Shown here: piece by piece, positions 62,675-64,000 of the stretch
How the letters are laid out: each line of letters starts with the position of its first letter
Numbering within the stretch: position 1 is the first letter of the stretch
DNA from: Blastomyces gilchristii SLH14081
Lineage: Eukaryota; Ascomycota; Eurotiomycetes; Onygenales; Ajellomycetaceae
Direction: 5' to 3'
DNA: 64,000 nt
NCBI RefSeq assembly: GCF_000003855.2
Contig: NW_003101680.1
Span: 2,718,888-2,782,887, forward strand
Made by a program: the position numbers and the translations under genes
The notes under the pieces: model-generated
Databases searched by the model: none
The model's input: the letters and a program-made list of their open reading frames with translations, nothing else
Told to the model about the DNA's origin: nothing

Positions 62675-64000
62675 ATGAGTTTAAAAATACACTTAGTTGA
62701 TATGAAAAAAGATTCTTTCTCAAATGCTATTCCTGAGATTGAAATTCTGAAGAGAAGAAAGAAAGAAGAAATAGAGAAATAACAAGTTCTTGAAATACAG
62801 AAACTGAAAAAAGTAAGCAAGATTCTTGAAAAGCAGTGTCTGAGTGAGATGAATGAAGAAGTTCTGTTAATTCTTCATACTCAGGCTAGACAACTACAGG
62901 AGATGATCCAGTTCAAACTTGGAATTTCAAACACAGTTCAAAAAACATTGAAAATTCTCAGTACAATCACTGACTCTTTCTCTTACTCTTCTTCTTCTTT
63001 TTTTTCTACTTCTTCTTCTTCTTTGAATGAGAAGAAAACATATACTCAAGCAGCTGAATCTGCTGTCTCTAAACCTGCTGTCTCAAAACCTGCTCAAAAT
63101 CCTGAGAAAACTGAGAAGAATACTGCTCATACTTCTAGTCATAGAAAAGTGAAGAAAAAAATGCAAAAAGAGAAAAACTTTCAAATCTTCAGAAATAGAA
63201 GACTTATTCTCAAAGTCTTAAATCAGAACATGTTGCAAAGAAACAAGCTAAACTCAAATCTCATTTTCAGAATCAGAAATGAAATTAATCAGCAGTTCTT
63301 TTCTCAGTTAATAACTAATATTAAAGTTTAAAAACCAGTTATAGCTTCAATTGAGTTATTCTTCTTTGAAAACTTCATCATTCTGACTACAATACCTGAA
63401 TTCAGTGTGGAATTCCTTATTCAGAATAAGAATCTCTGAAAATCAGCAGTAGAATCTTTGTTAAACACAACAATTCTATCTGAGAGAGATGAAAAGTGAG
63501 ACAAATTCATTCTTTATGATTATTATTATTATTATTATTATTCTTCCATTATACTCATATGCTAGCAGAGCTTATGATGAGTCCTTGCGTGATGTTGAAT
63601 ACAGGCCAAGTATTGGTTATACAGGAGGAAATACAGGTGTTGAGATCACACCAAGATAACAAGAACATAGGAAATACAAAGAAGTAACAATTAAATACAT
63701 GCAATAATAACTTTCCATCCCAGGACCATAGAGCAATTTATTGGAGTGATTTGTACACCTCTGTATTTATTAGAAACCTGAGGTGCTTGAGTTCCGGATT
63801 TAATGTATCCCCTGCAGGTTTCAAACTCACATGCCTTGATTTCCCACGCCAAGGCGCTACCGGGTGGCCGCATTAACCATTCAGTCACCGGGGCCATTCT
63901 TTATAATATTTCAGTTGAAATTTTTGACTGTGAAGAAGAAATACTACTTCTTAAAAATGAATTAGAAGAATATAACTCTATTCAACTAAGAAAAGAGTCT
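62675..64000 (+). pseudogene. LINE ORF1 (copy 3), interrupted by a SINE
   Basis: ATG 62675 is in frame with the longest open piece, 62849-63331 (160 codons), covering the Ser-rich and basic middle region. A TAA stands at 62781-62783, where Gln is expected. TAA ends the open piece at 63331, and TGA follows at Trp sites. The SINE splits the frame at 63517, with CATTCTTTAT duplicated. The zinc-knuckle part lies beyond the window. Confidence 0.85.
63518..63894 (-). mobile_element. SINE copy 3, inserted in LINE ORF1
   Basis: A 377-bp minus-strand copy between CATTCTTTAT (63508-63517) and CATTCTTTAT (63895-63904). It has the same head and tail as the 33160-33528 copy. The B box is slightly decayed (GGTTTGAAACC-like, near 63812-63824), as is the A box (GTGACTGAATGG). 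Confidence 0.92.

Larger units (their letters stand above)
61736..64000 (+). mobile_element. LINE copy 3, 5' UTR and ORF1, runs off the window
   Basis: The 5' UTR at 61736-62674 matches copy 1 closely. ORF1 starts at 62675, is split by a SINE at 63518-63894 and continues to the window end. It presumably extends into ORF2 beyond the window. Confidence 0.88.

Noticed and set aside
1..64000. Mitochondrial DNA with TGA as Trp
   Set aside because: No mitochondrial genes or rRNA are present; LTR, LINE and SINE insertions and GC-context decay fit nuclear heterochromatin. The recoding idea is kept only as a check.

Overview
The window looks like a silent, transposon-packed AT-rich block from a filamentous fungus, most likely an ascomycete. 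The reasons are nested gypsy, copia and Tad1/I-like LINE copies, a tRNA-derived SINE, and pervasive C-to-T / G-to-A decay resembling repeat-induced point mutation (RIP). The species cannot be named from the sequence. I find no intact host gene. Almost every open frame is a piece of a transposon protein broken by stop codons, and most stops sit where TGG (Trp), CAA or CAG (Gln) should be. CC, GG and CG are strikingly rare outside a few short GC-rich islands, while CA and TG remain common.

Layout. 1-4255: gypsy family A relic, minus strand. 4378-9468: a structurally complete copia element (117-bp LTRs, 5-bp target duplication GAATA, one dead gag-pol frame), sitting in a small GC-rich remnant. 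9612-11770: second gypsy A relic, plus strand. 11907-20281: GC-rich repeat R2, a near full-length LINE (dead ORF1 and ORF2), and a second LINE 3' end joined in tandem. 20393-20781: SINE. 20795-24378: unclassified relics, including a Cys-rich coding relic and repeat R1. 24381-24884: a MITE-like element. 25048-26753: gypsy family D pol relic. 26754-28271: R2, a LINE scrap and a GC-rich island ending in a tRNA-like sequence. 28272-36069: a LINE carrying a nested SINE, then a head-to-head inverted LINE pair. 36070-38642: gypsy family C relic with two tandem duplications. 38656-43739: two 5'-truncated LINEs only 12 bp apart at the original site. The second is the best preserved copy. 43753-52425: unclassified sequence, R1, gypsy family B relic and two more LINE insertions. 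52426-55217: SINE scrap, MITE-like end and AT-rich sequence. 55231-60181: a long minus-strand LINE. 60195-64000: AT hairpins, a gag-like relic, R2, and the 5' half of another LINE carrying a nested SINE.

How the parts work together. The LINE encodes a zinc-knuckle RNA-binding ORF1 and an ORF2 with endonuclease, reverse transcriptase, RNase H and a terminal zinc knuckle. All copies share a 3' UTR with a perfect 10-bp hairpin and an (AAT)n tail. The SINE has a pol III tRNA-like head and ends in nearly the same bases before the same (AAT)n tail. Both make 10-14 bp target duplications. The simplest reading is an autonomous LINE and its non-autonomous SINE partner, later inactivated by RIP-like mutation. 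I found no other coherent new system.
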